Below are positions 53,223 through 62,700 of a DNA stretch of 64,000 nt, piece after piece. The notes below the pieces were generated by a model. The model did not search any database. It had not been told where the DNA came from and saw only the letters and a program-made list of their open reading frames with translations. Source of the stretch: a bacterium (lineage in GTDB: Bacteria; Myxococcota_A; Polyangia; Nannocystales; Nannocystaceae). The stretch is from positions 62,001 through 126,000 of the forward strand of contig JANSYI010000023.1 of NCBI GenBank assembly GCA_024742475.1, in the 5' to 3' direction. The translations under genes were made by a program, and so were the position numbers. How positions within the stretch are numbered: the stretch's first letter is position 1; each line of letters opens with the position of its first letter.

Positions 53223-54263
53223 ATGCGTCGATTCCTCGCCGTGGCCGCGGTCGTTGCGGCGTGTGACTCGTCGGCCACGACCGACGCGGCGAGCGGTGCT
53301 CCAGCGCCCCAGGTCACGCCGCAGACGGCCCCCACCGCGCGCACGGAGGTCGGGGCCCCGCCGACCACTCCCCTGGACGCCGAAGCGCGGGCGCGGCTGC
53401 GCTCGGCGACCCAAACCCTGCAGACGTCGGGGTGCGAGGGGACCGCGTTCGACGACATTCGAGCGCTACAGCGGACGCACGGCGATCCTCCGCCGCTGAT
53501 CGAGGCCCAGCGCCTGGCCTACCGGGTCTGCGAGGATCCACTCGCCGACGCGGCCCTCCTCGCCCGAACCCTCCCCCCGGGCGCGACGACGCAAGCCAAG
53601 CTTCGCGTCGGCGCAGCGTGGCTTCGTGCGGCGCGCTACGAGGAGGCCGTCGCGGTCCTCGAGCCGCTGGTCGAGTCCGAGGGCACCTCCTCGAAGGCGG
53701 CCTGGCTCACCGGGTTCGGGCTCTTCCACGCCGGCGCGTCCTCGCGGGCGCGTCCCCTGCTCGAAGCAGCGCGAGGCCACGCGCCGGCGGGACGGGCGGA
53801 CGCGTGGCTGCTGATCGGTCTGTGCAAGCTGCACGAGGGGGATCTGCGCGGCGCGACCGCGGAGCTCGAAGCGGGCGTCGAGCAGGTCACCGACGACCCT
53901 TCGCTTTGGTCGGCGCTGTCGAGGGCCTACGCCGCCTCGGGCCGGGTCGAGGACGCGGCTCGCGCCAAGGCCCGCGCGCTCGAGGCCAACGACGCCCGCG
54001 CGCTCGCCGAGCGCACGACCATGCGGCTCGCCGCCAACGCCACGGCGTTCAAGCGCGCGGCGAGAGCCCAAGACGTCGCCGAAGTCGAGCGCATCTTCGA
54101 GCGGATGTGGGACGACGCTCCGCGCAAGCTCCGGGTTCAGCTCCTGCAGGCGCGTGCGCGCGTCTACGCAAACGCTGCGCTCGACGACCGGGCCGACGCG
54201 GACAGAGCCCGGGCCGAAGCGCTCTCTGCAACGATGAACACCGACCCACGACCGACGCCATGA
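53223..54263 (+). CDS. TPR-repeat lipoprotein
   Basis: 346 residues from the ATG at 53223. The signal peptide ends in VVAAC. An Ala/Pro/Thr linker is followed by TPR-type helices (AAWLRAARYEEAVAVLEPLV, then ADAWLLIGLCKLHEGDLRGA and LWSALSRAYAASGRVEDAAR). Its stop overlaps the ATG of the CRTAC1-like gene by 4 bp (ATGA). Probable periplasmic scaffold for the neighbouring cytochrome system, by analogy with the TPR lipoprotein at 3549. Confidence 0.9.
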   Translation: MRRFLAVAAVVAACDSSATTDAASGAPAPQVTPQTAPTARTEVGAPPTTPLDAEARARLRSATQTLQTSGCEGTAFDDIRALQRTHGDPPPLIEAQRLAYRVCEDPLADAALLARTLPPGATTQAKLRVGAAWLRAARYEEAVAVLEPLVESEGTSSKAAWLTGFGLFHAGASSRARPLLEAARGHAPAGRADAWLLIGLCKLHEGDLRGATAELEAGVEQVTDDPSLWSALSRAYAASGRVEDAARAKARALEANDARALAERTTMRLAANATAFKRAARAQDVAEVERIFERMWDDAPRKLRVQLLQARARVYANAALDDRADADRARAEALSATMNTDPRPTP

Positions 54264-56050
54264 CGCCACGAGTTCTGCCCCTCGCCATAACCCTCGGGCT
54301 GCTTTGCGCGTGCGAGGCAGAGACGTCCCCCGCCCCCGCCGCGCCACCGGCTCCGAGCCTGTTCGACCAGGACGACCCGAGCCCGTCTCCGCCGACCTCG
54401 AGCACGCCTTCGCGACCGGACGCCTCCCTTCGGTTCGACGATGTGACGCAGGCGTGGGGCGTCTCCCTGCGCCACCACGGCGGTCGCCACGAGGAGCGTT
54501 GGCTCCCCGAGATCATGAGCGGCGGCGTCGCCCTGCTCGACGTCGATCGCAACGGCGCGCTCGACATCCTGCTCGTCGACTCCGGGAGCGTCGTGGACGA
54601 CGCCCCACCCGACTCGGGGCCGCGGCTGTTGCTCGGCGACGGCAAGGGAGGCTTTCGCGACGCCACGAAGAGCTGGGGACTGACACACAAGGGCTATGCG
54701 ATGGGGGTCGCGACCGGCGACGTCGACAACGACGGCTGGGTCGACGTGTACATCACCTCGTTCGATGCCACCGACACACTATGGCGCAACGATGGAGGCA
54801 AGGGCTTCGTGGACGCCACCGAGCAGTGGGGCATCGAACCGCAGGGCTGGAGCACCAGCGCGGCCTTCCTCGACGCCGACAACGACGGCGACCTCGACCT
54901 CTACATCGCGCGATACGTCGACTACACGCTGCAAGACGCGATCAAGTGCTGGTTTCGAAACATCCACATCTATTGCACCCCCGCGATGTACGAGGCGCAG
55001 CCCGACCGACTCCTGCGCAACGAGGGCGGCCGCTTCATCGACGTGTCGAGCGCAGCGGGCGTGGACACGATCGCGGCGAAGGGTCTCGCCGTCGCGACCG
55101 GAGATCTGGACGAGGACGGCGACACCGACCTCTACGTCGGCGCTGACATCTCCCAGAACATGCTGCTCGCCAACGATGGCGACGGCACGTTCACGGAGAA
55201 AGGGGTGACCTCGGGCGTGGCCTACTCCGAGCTCGGACGCGAGGAGGCGACCATGGGCGTGGCGATCAGCCAGACCGACGCGGAGGCCGAGGGCAAGATC
55301 GGGTGGGACATCGCCGTGACGAACTTTCAGAGCGAGCCGACGAGCCTTTACGCGCTGCGCGAGCGCGGAACGTACCGCGAGCGCTCGGACGCGGCGGGCA
55401 TCGGCGCGAGCTCCCGCGCCCGCCTGTCGTTCGGCATCGACTGGTTCGACGCCGACAACGACGGCGACGAAGACCTGCTCGTCGCCAACGGACACATCAA
55501 CGACAACATCGAGACGTTCCGCGACACCGTCACCTTCGCGCAGCCGAACTCGTTGTACCGGCGCGTGGACGAGGGCACGTTCGAGGACGTCTCCGCCGAA
55601 GCCGGCCCCGCGCTGCAGAAGGTGGGCGTCAGCAGGGGGCTCGCCGTGGGCGACATCGACGGTGATGGCGGCGTGGACTACGTCGTGGTCGACAACGACG
55701 ACGCGGTCCAGGTCGCTCGCAACACCTCCTCGGACCGCGGCCACTGGGTGAACCTGTGGCTCGAGGGCACGAGCGCGAACCGCTCGGCGATCGGTGCGGT
55801 GGTCACCGTCACGCACGGCGGTACGACGCAGTACCGCGAGGTCCGCGGGGCGACGTCGTATCTGTCGGTCAGTGACCGGCGCCTGCACGTGGGGCTCGGC
55901 GCCGACACGTCGGTCGACGCCGTCCAGATCCGCTGGCCCGACGGCACCACCGAGGCTGTCTCCCTGCCGTCGGTCGACACCCACTACCACCTCGTGCAGG
56001 GCCGCGATCCGGCAGCCTACGTGCCGGGTGAAGCGGTGCGCGCCCCGTGA
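54260..56050 (+). CDS. CRTAC1-like VCBS/FG-GAP repeat lipoprotein with ASPIC/UnbV domain
   Basis: 596 residues from the ATG at 54260. The signal peptide ends in LLCAC. The body holds several FG-GAP/VCBS repeats with Ca-binding acidic loops (DVDRNGALDI, DVDNDGWVDV, DADNDGDLDL, DLDEDGDTDL, DADNDGDEDL, DIDGDGGVDY), which form a beta-propeller. The C-terminal ASPIC/UnbV domain is clear (GAVVTVTHGGTTQYREVRGA, then VDAVQIRWPDGTTEAVSL). CRTAC1-like proteins of this type often sit beside TPR and multihaem genes in Planctomycetes and Myxobacteria. Coupled by 4-bp overlaps to both neighbours. Confidence 0.93.
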   Translation: MTPRVLPLAITLGLLCACEAETSPAPAAPPAPSLFDQDDPSPSPPTSSTPSRPDASLRFDDVTQAWGVSLRHHGGRHEERWLPEIMSGGVALLDVDRNGALDILLVDSGSVVDDAPPDSGPRLLLGDGKGGFRDATKSWGLTHKGYAMGVATGDVDNDGWVDVYITSFDATDTLWRNDGGKGFVDATEQWGIEPQGWSTSAAFLDADNDGDLDLYIARYVDYTLQDAIKCWFRNIHIYCTPAMYEAQPDRLLRNEGGRFIDVSSAAGVDTIAAKGLAVATGDLDEDGDTDLYVGADISQNMLLANDGDGTFTEKGVTSGVAYSELGREEATMGVAISQTDAEAEGKIGWDIAVTNFQSEPTSLYALRERGTYRERSDAAGIGASSRARLSFGIDWFDADNDGDEDLLVANGHINDNIETFRDTVTFAQPNSLYRRVDEGTFEDVSAEAGPALQKVGVSRGLAVGDIDGDGGVDYVVVDNDDAVQVARNTSSDRGHWVNLWLEGTSANRSAIGAVVTVTHGGTTQYREVRGATSYLSVSDRRLHVGLGADTSVDAVQIRWPDGTTEAVSLPSVDTHYHLVQGRDPAAYVPGEAVRAP

Positions 56051-58581
56051 AACCGAGGCGGCTTCGTGCGCTGCAGAGGGCGGCGGGGTGGCTGCTCGCC
56101 GGAGTCGTCGTGCTGCTCGTCGCCAACAGCGTGTTCCTCGTCACCCATGGGCTCCCCGCAGGCCTGGTCGCGCCGATGCAGTCGGCGCACGTGTGGTTGG
56201 GGTGGGCGCTCACCGGCGTGCTCGTGCCGTTCATCGGCAGCCACGTTTGGCTGCATCGAAGGCACCGCAACGCGTCGGCACGCAACGTCGGTCTCGTCGT
56301 CGCGGGCATCACCAGCGTCGGCTGCGTCGCGGGCGGTGTGCTCTGGTCGATGAAGACCGGGCCGGGGGCGCGGGGCGTGTTGCTCCTGCACGAGGGTGCC
56401 TTCGTCGCAGCGTTGGCGGCCTACCTCGCGCACCGTCTGCGCGCTCGTGTCACGCCGGTGCTGCGTGCCGAGTGGTTTGGCGCGACGGTCGTCCTGGCGC
56501 TCGCCGGTGGGCTGTGGCTCCTGCAGCGCGCGCTGCCCGAAGAGGCCCCGGAGCAGGCGCGTTCGACGGTGTTCGAGCCCGGACTTTCGAACGCGCGTCT
56601 GCAGGACGGACACCTCCTCTCACCGCGCGACCTCACCGACCCGGACTATTGCGCCGAATGCCACCCGAGTGTGGCCGCGCGCTGGGAGTCGTCGGCGCAT
56701 CGCCACAGCTCGCTGCACAACCCGTTCTATCTCGCGACGCTCGAGCTGGGGCAGCGGCACCGTACGCCCGATCAGATGAAGTTTTGCGGCGGCTGCCACG
56801 ACCCTGCGCTGCTGCTGACCGGACGCATGGACGCGCACCCGACACCGCAGACCCCCGGCGCTGACGAGGGCATCACGTGCCTGGCGTGCCACGCCGTCCA
56901 AGCGGTGGACTCTCGCATTGGCAACGGGAGCTACCGCATCGGAGCGGTCGAGCACTATCCCGGGTTCGGCACCGACGATCCCGACGCTCGCGCCCTCGGG
57001 GCCCGGTTGATTCGCACCAAGCCCGCGCAGCACAAGGCAAGCATGGCGCCCGAGCACCTGCGAAGCGCCGAGGCGTGCCTGCCGTGTCACAAGGCCCACA
57101 TCCCCGAGGCACTCAACGGCGCCCGCTGGCTGGCCGGGCAGAACGACTACGACCCATGGTTCGACAGCGGTGCCGGTGGCCAGTCGGCGCGCACGTTCTT
57201 TCCGCCCGCGGCCGAGCCCAAGCGCTGCCAGGACTGCCACATGCCCAAGATCGACAGCGACGACCCCGCGGCGCGCGACGGTCAGGTGGCGGACCATGCC
57301 TTCTTGGGAGCCAACACCGCGCTGCCCGTCGCGCTCGGCGACGACGCGTGGGCGCGGCGCAACGCGGAGTTCCTGCAGGGCGTCGTCACGGTCGACATCG
57401 GCGCGGTCGAAGTGGGGCACGCGCGCGTGCTGACCCCCTCGGGACCCCTCACCGTGCCGGCGGAGGCGGTCGCCACCGTGGACGTGGTCGTGCGCAACGT
57501 GGGGTCAGGACACCTCTTCCCCGGCGGTATCGCCGACATGCGCGAGGTCTGGCTCGAAGCCACCCTCGCCTCTGGCGACGGCGCGCTGCTCGTCAGCGGA
57601 TGGGTCGACGACGCGGGCAACCTCGACCCTTCGGCACACCGATGGAACTCGGTCCTGCTGACCCCCGAGGGCGAGCGGGTCACCCTGCACGACGTCGAGC
57701 GAGCCTCGGTCGTCCTGACGGCCCGCCGCATCATGCTCGGAGCCAGCGACGTCGTTCGGCTCGAGTTCGCCGGCCCTGCCACGCCCGCCACGCTCACCGT
57801 CCGGGTCCTGCACCGAAAGTTTCCGCAGTTTTACGTCGACTTCGCGCTCGGCGAGCACAGCCGCGTGCTGCCGAGCGTGGTGATGGGGGAAGCGAGCCTC
57901 GCCCTGCGCCCCGGGCCCACCGCCGTATCCCCGCCCGCCGCCGACGCCGGCCCTCGCCTGCGCAACCTCGGCATCGGACACCTGCTCCGAGGGGACACTG
58001 CGCTCGCCCAGGAAGCAGCACGCGCCGCCGCACAGCGCATGCCCGATGACCCCGGCCCTCCGATGGACCTCGCCCGCGCAGCGCTGGGTGACGGGGCGCT
58101 CGACGACGCGCTCGCCCACGTCCGCACCGCCGACGCCATCGAGCCCGGCCATCCCACGGCGGCCTGGCTTCTCGCTCGGGTCCGCTCTGCCCAGGGCAAC
58201 CACGTCGCCGCGCTCGAAGCCCTCGCAGTCGCGCGCTCCGCATTTCCACGGGACCGCGAGCTTCTCGCGATGGAGGCGAACATCCTCTTCAAACTCGAGC
58301 GCGACGGAGAAGCCGCGCAGCGCCTCGAGGCCCTCCTCGACATCGACCCCGATCACGTGACTGCGCACGCACTGCTGCGTCGCATTCGAGCGGCCGAAGG
58401 CGATGAGGAGGCGGCGGCGCGCCACGAGGCCGCGTGGAATCGCGTACGCCCGGCCTCGGCCGACAAGGTCGCGACCGAGCGAGCCCGGCGCGAGGACCCT
58501 GAACTCGACCGCCGCGCCAACCGTCAGTACGTGCTGCCGCTCTCCCCACCCAAGCCGGGCCATCGACCCGCGGCGCCCTGA
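56047..58581 (+). CDS. Membrane pentahaem c cytochrome with b-type-like helices and C-terminal TPRs
   Basis: 844 residues, GTG start at 56047 overlapping the CRTAC1-like stop. The N-terminal 165 residues hold about five helices with paired His (H48, H66, H70, H115, H129), consistent with b-haem binding like a small quinol-oxidising cytochrome b. Next is a periplasmic domain with five CXXCH sites (202-206, 247-251, 278-282, 344-348, 394-398), then a beta-rich segment (about 440-620). The last 200 residues are TPR repeats (LARAALGDGALDDALAHVRT, then AWLLARVRSAQGNHVAALEA). The three-part layout suggests electron entry from quinol to c-haems docked to a TPR scaffold; this is inference. Confidence 0.92.
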   Translation: MKPRRLRALQRAAGWLLAGVVVLLVANSVFLVTHGLPAGLVAPMQSAHVWLGWALTGVLVPFIGSHVWLHRRHRNASARNVGLVVAGITSVGCVAGGVLWSMKTGPGARGVLLLHEGAFVAALAAYLAHRLRARVTPVLRAEWFGATVVLALAGGLWLLQRALPEEAPEQARSTVFEPGLSNARLQDGHLLSPRDLTDPDYCAECHPSVAARWESSAHRHSSLHNPFYLATLELGQRHRTPDQMKFCGGCHDPALLLTGRMDAHPTPQTPGADEGITCLACHAVQAVDSRIGNGSYRIGAVEHYPGFGTDDPDARALGARLIRTKPAQHKASMAPEHLRSAEACLPCHKAHIPEALNGARWLAGQNDYDPWFDSGAGGQSARTFFPPAAEPKRCQDCHMPKIDSDDPAARDGQVADHAFLGANTALPVALGDDAWARRNAEFLQGVVTVDIGAVEVGHARVLTPSGPLTVPAEAVATVDVVVRNVGSGHLFPGGIADMREVWLEATLASGDGALLVSGWVDDAGNLDPSAHRWNSVLLTPEGERVTLHDVERASVVLTARRIMLGASDVVRLEFAGPATPATLTVRVLHRKFPQFYVDFALGEHSRVLPSVVMGEASLALRPGPTAVSPPAADAGPRLRNLGIGHLLRGDTALAQEAARAAAQRMPDDPGPPMDLARAALGDGALDDALAHVRTADAIEPGHPTAAWLLARVRSAQGNHVAALEALAVARSAFPRDRELLAMEANILFKLERDGEAAQRLEALLDIDPDHVTAHALLRRIRAAEGDEEAAARHEAAWNRVRPASADKVATERARREDPELDRRANRQYVLPLSPPKPGHRPAAP

Positions 58582-58599
58582 ACCGCCTCGCGCGAGGCG

Positions 58600-59811
58600 T
58601 CAGAGATCGAAGCGTTCGATGTAGTCCGCCAAACGCTCGCGCACCGCCTCGGGCCGGAGCCCAAACGCGTTGGGCGTGTGCTCGTGGTGATGCGCTGCGG
58701 GACGCCGCGCGACGTGCCTTCTCATCCCTTGCTCGGCCGCCTCGGAGAACGGCAGGCCGAGGGTCTCGTAGATCGCCCGCGCGGCCGCAACGGGGTCGGC
58801 GCGAACGTCGACGTGACGCACGTGGGCGACCCTCCCCGGGCCGAGCCCGTCGCAGACGGCCAGGCCCTGCGCGTGTGCGCCGAGCAGCGGGTCGTCGAAG
58901 AGCTCGGGGCCGATGGCGCGCGGGTCGACGTCGCGCGTGAAGATGGCTCGCGTGTACGCATACATGCTGCTCATCGAGCTGAAGACCTCGACCGGGTCGC
59001 GGTGAATGAAGACGAATTTCGCACGCGGTAGCCGCTCGAGCAGCGCGGGCAAGAAGCCCATGTGGGTCGGATCCTTGAGCACCATGCGCTTGCCACCGCC
59101 GCGGTGATACCGAAGGATGCCGAGTTCCTCGACATACCGACCGTAGGCGACCGACGCATCCTGGGCGGCAAGCCACTTCAAGTACGACGGCACCCGGTAC
59201 TGCACGGCGAACTGAGGCGTCCGGAACACGTGCGTGAAGAGGTTGACGCACTCCTCGGGATTGCCCGGCTGCATCGGGTGAATCGCCTGGTAGTGGGGCG
59301 AGTAGAGCTTCAGCTCCGCCAGCACCGCCGCCGTCTTCGCCGCGCGGTCGTCCTCGGCGCGGGGCGGGACGCAGAACATCGTCTCGTAGTGATGCGGCCA
59401 CCAGTTGTCGGGGTCTGCCGCGAGCAGCCGATGCAGCGCGGTCGTGCCCGAGCGCATCCAACCGAGCAGGTAGATCGGCTCGGGCATGTCGAGGGGCGCT
59501 TCGAGCTGCCCCGCCTCTACGAGCGCGCGGGCGTGCAGGTGCTGGCTCAGTTTGCGGCGGCTGTCCTTGCGGGCTGCGAGGCGGCCGATCATGCCCAGGG
59601 CGGCGTCGGCTTCGATCGACTGCACGAGGGCCTCGAACGCCTCGCGAACGTCGGGCGCCGGCTCGACGCCCGCCGCGTCGACGGCCCCGCGCATCCAGGC
59701 CGCCGCGTTCGCCCTGCAGATCGGCACACCCTGCGTCGCGCGATTGAGCGCAGCGAACCACCGAGGCTGCGTCCCCGCGGGCGTCGTGAACTGTCGAGCG
59801 TAGACGACCAT
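58600..59811 (-). CDS. Sulfotransferase family protein
   Basis: 403 residues from the ATG at 59811. The 5'-phosphosulfate loop is IYLLGWMRSGTTALHRLLA (about 129-147) and the 3'-phosphate-binding part is HRDPVEVFSSMSSMY. These fit the PAPS-dependent Sulfotransfer_3 family, which sulfates small molecules or glycans. The N-terminal 110 residues are helical and less conserved. No signal peptide. It is convergent with the pentahaem cytochrome (18-bp gap). The neighbouring palindrome at 59836 lies 25 bp upstream of the start. Confidence 0.92.
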   Translation of the reverse strand: MVVYARQFTTPAGTQPRWFAALNRATQGVPICRANAAAWMRGAVDAAGVEPAPDVREAFEALVQSIEADAALGMIGRLAARKDSRRKLSQHLHARALVEAGQLEAPLDMPEPIYLLGWMRSGTTALHRLLAADPDNWWPHHYETMFCVPPRAEDDRAAKTAAVLAELKLYSPHYQAIHPMQPGNPEECVNLFTHVFRTPQFAVQYRVPSYLKWLAAQDASVAYGRYVEELGILRYHRGGGKRMVLKDPTHMGFLPALLERLPRAKFVFIHRDPVEVFSSMSSMYAYTRAIFTRDVDPRAIGPELFDDPLLGAHAQGLAVCDGLGPGRVAHVRHVDVRADPVAAARAIYETLGLPFSEAAEQGMRRHVARRPAAHHHEHTPNAFGLRPEAVRERLADYIERFDL

Positions 59812-60122
59812 CGTGCAGCGGCGGCGCCCGAGTCTAGCAGGCTGTGGAAAAAGTCCCACTGCGTGGGACTTCTTCCACAGCCTGCTCGCAGCTCCGACTC
59901 GCCGACGACGGGCGCCTTGCCCGGGTCCGTCTCATCGGGATCAGGCTCGGGGTCCGATGCAGGGGCGGGCTCTCCAGGGTCCCCCACCGGCGGCTGATGT
60001 TTGGGCCGCTCGGCGGGAGGCTCCCGGCGGGGTGCGGGCTCGGGGCGGGGGTCGATGGCGGGACCGCGGCGCGGCGTGGAAAGCTCGGTCATACGCACGG
60101 TCTGCGCCGGCGAAGCGCCCAT
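59589..60122 (-). pseudogene. Pro/Glu/Asp-rich small ORF run into a palindrome
   Basis: Starts with ATG at 60122 after a good Shine-Dalgarno GGGGAG 5 bases upstream. Residues 1-79 are rich in Pro, Glu, Asp and Arg (for example EPAPASDPEPDPDETDPGKA) with high third-position GC. At about residue 79 the frame enters the 51-bp palindrome at 59836-59886 and then continues 222 bp antisense-frame into the sulfotransferase gene, giving a 177-codon ORF whose second half looks like an out-of-frame reading of that gene. The original 3' end was probably lost when the palindrome entered, or the gene simply ends here by read-through. It is preceded by the lipoprotein gene at 60140 (17-bp gap). Function unknown. 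Confidence 0.5.
59836..59886. repeat. 51-bp near-perfect palindrome, possible MITE
   Basis: Two 24-bp arms match at 23 positions and flank a 3-base loop TGC: left arm 59836-59859, right arm 59863-59886, starting AGCAGGCTGTGGAA. The arm sequence resembles terminal inverted repeats of IS-type elements (GGCTGT-GAAAAAG type). No transposase is in the window, so a miniature element or a fold-back remnant is the likely origin. A terminator role is also possible. Confidence 0.75.
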
Positions 60123-60139
60123 GCAAGCTCCCCGGCGCC

Positions 60140-60460
60140 TCACTCCTTGGCAGCCGGCCCGCAGCAGACCGACCCTTCGACGGCGATCGGACCCCCGGGT
60201 TCGGGCTCGATCGTCGCCAGCGGTGCCTTGCCGCTGCTCGGACACGTGTAGTCCGGCTTGAAGATCGCCCCGTCGCCGATGTCGCCCACCACCGATCCGC
60301 CCTTGGCCTCGCACTGTGCGGCGGTCCAGTTGGCGTTCGGCCCCGGACCACCATCGGGGAAGCCTTGCGGCATCGTGGTGCGCTGCTGGGGTTCATCGGG
60401 CTTGGGGCAGGCAGCCAGCAGGAGGCACGAGGCCGTGAGGATCGGAGTGAAGCGGTTCAT
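60140..60460 (-). CDS. Small lipoprotein
   Basis: 106 residues from the ATG at 60460; a GTG three codons upstream also fits. The signal peptide ends in LLLAAC. The mature part has four further cysteines (AQCEAKGGSVVGDIG, YTCPSSGK, VCCGPAAKE) and looks like a small disulfide-containing domain; the segment resembles Kazal-like or bufferin-unrelated Cys proteins only vaguely. No family recognised. It is 66 bp downstream of the membrane kinase gene. Confidence 0.78.
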   Translation of the reverse strand: MNRFTPILTASCLLLAACPKPDEPQQRTTMPQGFPDGGPGPNANWTAAQCEAKGGSVVGDIGDGAIFKPDYTCPSSGKAPLATIEPEPGGPIAVEGSVCCGPAAKE

Positions 60461-60526
60461 CGTGGCCACCGGCGGCCTAGATCAGTCCGTGTCCACGTCA
60501 AGTCCAAGACACGACGACCACGACGC

Positions 60527-62500
60527 TCAGCCCGAGCGACGCAGGCACAGCCGAGCGCTGGGGAGGCGGAAGCGAAACGTCGTCCCTCGCCCCGGCGCAG
60601 ACTCGACCTCGATCGTGCCGGCCTGCCCGTACGCGTAGCAGGCGTCGCGGACCGCGGCGAGGCCGACACCACGCCCCGAAGTCGCGGTGACTTCGGCGCG
60701 GGTGCTCAGAGCGTCGCTCATCAGCGCGCGCTCGAGGTCCTCCCGGGTCGAGCAGGGCAGCCCTCGGTCGCTTGCGATCGCCTCCACCGCTCCCCAGTCG
60801 ATGCCACGACCGTCGTCCTGCAGCTCGACGAGGAGCTGACCGTCCTCGAGCACCGTCGTCAGCCTCACGCGCCCCGCGGGTGGCTTCTGGGCGGCCCTGC
60901 GCTCCTCGGGGCTCTCGATGCCGTGGTCCACCGCGTTTCGCACCACGTGCGTGAAGGCGCTCCAGAACGCCGCGTACTCGTGGGCGGCGACCCGCACACC
61001 GTTGTCCTCGACCGTGAACAGCAGGCCCGGTTTCCCCAACCGCCCGGCGAGCTCTCGCGCTTGACGACCGATCCTCTGCAGCCGCGGCCCGAGGGGCTGC
61101 AGGGCCCAAGTCTGCAGCCGCGCACGCACCCGCCCATCGAACCCCTCGTGCGCGTCCGAGAGCGCGGCGTGCAGCTCCTGCTTCGAGACGACCACGGCGT
61201 CGCGTCCATGCTCGAGCAGAGGCGCGACCTCACCCGCGAACGCACGCCAATGACCGCGAAGCAACGCGACCTCGCTGGGGCTCGGACCTCTGCATTCCTC
61301 CTTCATCGCGGTCTCTAGCGCATGGCAAGCGCCCGAGAGACTCGTCAGGTCGAACAGCGCGAAGTTCCCTTTGAGGGTGTGAATCGACCGCAGCTGACGC
61401 GCTCGGTCCATCGGGGCGTTCCCACTGAGCGCTTCGATCACCGCGGACGTCTCTTCGATGAACTCCGAGGTGCCCGCGCGATCTCGGGACACGTGCAAGA
61501 GCAACGCCGCGAGCTCCTCGCGCTCGGCCTGCGCGCGGGCGCGTTCGACCTCGGCGGTGATGTCCGTGACGACCACGAGCACGTCCTCGTGACCGCCCGA
61601 TCTCGCGATGGGCTTGTACGCGATGGCGAGCTCGCACCCCGGCCGCGACACGCGGGTGGGGAGCTGATCGAGGGCGACGTCGAGGGGCAGGATGCCTGCA
61701 CCCACCTGCGCCCAGCCGCACTCGAACTGCGCACCCACCTCGCCGCCGAGCGCGTCCGCGAAGGACGTTCCAGGGCTCACGGGCCCCAGCAACGCGTCGA
61801 CGGCGGCCGATCGCTCGGGCCGCACCCTCCCCTCGGCGTCGAGCCTCAAGAACCCCTGGTCCGTGCTGTCGAGGAGCAGCCGCAGGCCGCGGTTGCGGAC
61901 GTCGAGCGCGCGCTCGGCTCGTGCGTTGGAGACCGCGAAGCTGAGCACCTGACTGAGCAAGATCGCGAACGTCGTCGGGACGAGCAACGCGTGCAGCACG
62001 TGGCTGACGGCCTCGGGGAGGGGATCGACCGGAGGCGCCCCGACGACCACGAGCCCGAAGCATGCCGCGATCGGCAGCGCGATCCCGTAGACGAGGAGCG
62101 CTCGCTCCCGCAGGTCGCACAACACCAGCGGGAGACATGCGCTCGCGAAATACAGCAGGCCGATTCCCGTCGCGAGCCCCATCCACGCGGTGTACAGCGT
62201 GATCGCGCCGTTGAAGACGGTGAAGACCAGCAGCCGCGACGCGGTGAAGTGACCCCGACGGTTGAGCAAGGGCGGCAGCGCGTAGAACCCCGCGATGGGG
62301 AGCACGAGGAGGCCGAGCATCCGCGCGTCCATCAGGTAGAAGATCAGAGCGTACGGTGCGGTGACCACGCTCAAGACGATGGCGACCGCGTTGAGGATCC
62401 GAATCCGCCGCGCCTCGCGAGGCGTCGATCCATGCTTCTCGCCTTGGGCCACGAGCGTTCTCCACCACCGGGGCACATCGACTGTCATCCCCATCTTCAT
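60527..62500 (-). CDS. Membrane CheA-like histidine kinase with HPt domain
   Basis: 657 residues from the ATG at 62500 (ATGs at 62494 and 62488 are alternatives). About six helices (36-195) precede a PAS-like domain (200-320). An HPt domain follows with phosphoacceptor H374 (SIHTLKGNFALF), then a CheA-type ATPase (TEVEDN... replaced here by FTVEDNGVRVAA, N522 in HVVRNAVDHGIE, DDGRGID at 562-568, GRGVGLAAV). HisKA, CheY-binding P2 and CheW-like regulatory domains are absent, so this is not a chemotaxis CheA but a compact membrane sensor of CheA type. Its response regulator is not in the window. Confidence 0.9.
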   Translation of the reverse strand: MKMGMTVDVPRWWRTLVAQGEKHGSTPREARRIRILNAVAIVLSVVTAPYALIFYLMDARMLGLLVLPIAGFYALPPLLNRRGHFTASRLLVFTVFNGAITLYTAWMGLATGIGLLYFASACLPLVLCDLRERALLVYGIALPIAACFGLVVVGAPPVDPLPEAVSHVLHALLVPTTFAILLSQVLSFAVSNARAERALDVRNRGLRLLLDSTDQGFLRLDAEGRVRPERSAAVDALLGPVSPGTSFADALGGEVGAQFECGWAQVGAGILPLDVALDQLPTRVSRPGCELAIAYKPIARSGGHEDVLVVVTDITAEVERARAQAEREELAALLLHVSRDRAGTSEFIEETSAVIEALSGNAPMDRARQLRSIHTLKGNFALFDLTSLSGACHALETAMKEECRGPSPSEVALLRGHWRAFAGEVAPLLEHGRDAVVVSKQELHAALSDAHEGFDGRVRARLQTWALQPLGPRLQRIGRQARELAGRLGKPGLLFTVEDNGVRVAAHEYAAFWSAFTHVVRNAVDHGIESPEERRAAQKPPAGRVRLTTVLEDGQLLVELQDDGRGIDWGAVEAIASDRGLPCSTREDLERALMSDALSTRAEVTATSGRGVGLAAVRDACYAYGQAGTIEVESAPGRGTTFRFRLPSARLCLRRSG

Positions 62501-62700
62501 CGCACCGGCGTTCGGCGCGCTTGAGTGCGAACCCGGGACTCGGGCCCGCGACGAAGGGCCCAAATTAGATGCGGGCGGCCAGAATCGGCCGCCCGTATGA
62601 ACCCGGTGGTCGGGGTCGAGCGTGAAAGGCCACCGCGCCTCCCCTCCCACGCCCCGCTTTCGCAGCTCGATTGCGTTTACAAGTCGGAACGGACGAGGCC

